This document shows positions 62,961 through 64,000 of a stretch of DNA of 64,000 bases, piece after piece (within the stretch, counting starts at the first letter, position 1; the number at the start of each line of letters is the position of its first letter). This DNA is from Marchantia polymorpha subsp. ruderalis (taxonomy: Eukaryota; Streptophyta; Marchantiopsida; Marchantiales; Marchantiaceae). Below the pieces are notes generated by a model. The model saw nothing but the letters and a program-made list of their open reading frames with translations. It was not told where the DNA came from and searched no databases. Location: NCBI GenBank assembly GCA_037833965.1, contig AP031356.1, positions 2,564,501 through 2,628,500 of the forward strand. Direction: 5' to 3'. The translations under genes and the position numbers were made by a program.

Positions 62961-64000
62961 TGTCTTTTTACCCTTATGAGAGTTAAAAGTTTGGATTTAA
63001 GCTCTTGCAAAATTATGCTTGGGGTTTTCTGAAAGTTTTGGCAATATTAGAAGTTGGTGTGATGGTTAGGGGGCACAAGGTGCGGAAGGGGGCCTTCGGG
63101 GCAAGGTCTTCGGCGAAGTGCCTTTGGTGAAGTCCCTTCGGAAAAGGCCTTCGGCGAAAAAGTGAAACTCTCATAACGTTTTCAATGTGTGACGACTTGA
63201 CTCAGTTAGGGTCTTGTTGGAAAGAGCTCGCGACGCTCGTTCCAACGAGACCAAGAAATCTTGAAACGGATAAGGCATCACCGAGTTAGAAGTGGCGGAA
63301 GTTTCTGATATGGAGGGCCTTCGGCGGGTTGCGCGTACGCGGCCTACGCATAGGCGGCCTGTGCATAGGCAAACGCCTTCGGCGGAAGGGTAAAACCGTG
63401 ATAACTTTTTCAATTCTTAACGGTTTGCATTGGTTAGGGTTTCGTTGGAAAGGGCTCGACACGCTTGTTCTAACGAGCCCAAGAACGCTTGGAACCGATG
63501 AAGACTTAGGGAGTTATGACTATCGGAAGATACGTAGACGTTTGCCTTTGGCGGAAGGAGTTCGCCTCCGCCATGGGTTCCGCTTACGCAGAAAGGAGTT
63601 CGACTTTTATCCTATGCGCGGACGAACTTCTTCGGCGGTTGAAGGCCTTCGGCGGAAGTGTAAAAACCGTGATAACATTTTCAATTCTTAACGGTTTGCG
63701 TTGGTTAGGGTCTCGTTGAAAAGGGCTCGACACGCTCGTTCTATAGAGCCCAAGAACGCTTGGAACGGATGAAGACTTAGGGAGTTATGACTATCAGAAG
63801 ATACGTAGACGTTTGCCTTTGGCGGAAGAAGTTCGACTCCGCCGGGGATTCCCCGTACGTAGAAAGGAGTTCGACTTTTGTTCTATGCGCGGACGAACGC
63901 AGTCGGCGGTTGCAAGCCTTCGGCGAAGCAATAAAACCGGCATATCTTTTTCAATTCTTAGCGGCGTGACTTGATTTGGGTCTCGTTGGAAAGAACTCGA
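62961..64000 (+). repeat. Tandem LTR-tip-like module, ~271-bp units
   Basis: Landmark CAATTCTTA recurs at 63411, 63682 and 63952 (271 and 270 bp apart), with a more divergent unit near 63183. Each unit carries TCGTTGGAAAGNGCTCG, GAGCCCAAGAACGCTTGGAA and GGGAGTTATGACTATC. Single copies of this module occur in the tips of B1 (about 20965-21080) and B2 (about 54440-54570). The first ~200 bp (62961-63170) have no recognised content beyond GCCTTCGG repeats. No gene is supported; the array runs off the window. Confidence 0.7.

Noticed and set aside
63170-64000. CRISPR-like or satellite array
   Set aside because: The ~271-bp units match LTR tips in this window and lack short repeat/spacer structure.

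Overview
The window is nuclear DNA of a plant-like eukaryote. It carries Ty3/gypsy LTR retrotransposons without a chromodomain, a primer-binding site that looks like the 3' end of tRNA-Asp, GT-AG introns, TATA boxes about 100 nt upstream of ATGs, and two RNA polymerase II TFIIB-type genes. A seedless land plant (bryophyte or lycophyte) is my best guess, but nothing here proves it. I saw no rRNA, tRNA, CRISPR or bacterial gene.

Host layer. The host DNA is a locally duplicated, AT-rich neighbourhood. Order: a degenerate ~188-bp tandem array (1-2460); spacer; intronless TFIIB-like gene 1 (23151-24128); a divergent pair of small secreted-protein genes, both broken (26038-26751 minus, 27654-41315 plus); a third broken copy (41998-42401) and fragments (43.6-44.2 kb); an intact divergent pair (45450-46228 minus, 47034-47831 plus); another fragment (48340-48675); TFIIB-like gene 2 (50796-51800); and the same ~188-bp array in opposite orientation (53000-54040). 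The secreted-protein genes share one design: a ~152-codon first exon with a signal peptide, an intron, and a second exon of only Ser-Pro-stop.

Retrotransposon layer. Two related families have inserted. Family A (minus sense): complete element A1 (3162-15792, 5-bp target duplication ATCCA), complete element A2 (28530-41276, inside the intron of a secreted-protein gene, with an aberrant left junction) and solo LTR A3 (56723-61591, target duplication CTACG). Family B: solo LTR B1 (16038-21355, minus sense, target duplication GTTAT) and a truncated plus-sense LTR, B2 (54178-62936), which is split by A3. A related repeat-rich sequence continues to the right edge.

What is unusual. The LTRs are 3.4-5.3 kb and each contains a large sense-strand open frame. 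It encodes a conserved N-terminal domain, a long disordered Pro/Ser/Thr/Arg region and a C-terminal coiled coil. It is intact at 851 codons in solo LTR A3 and recognisable in both families, so a protein-coding gene is carried inside the LTR itself. Gag-protease and Pol lie in the same frame, separated by one UAG followed by CAA CUA, the TMV-type readthrough context. The primer-binding site sits 22 nt inside the 5' LTR, and the abnormal end of A2 keeps 17 of exactly those 22 nt, as expected for a cDNA end not trimmed by integrase. Family B is also full of GCCTTCGGC and CGCCTACGCATAGGCG-type hairpin mini-repeats, and a conserved LTR-tip module is tandemly amplified at 63.2-64.0 kb.
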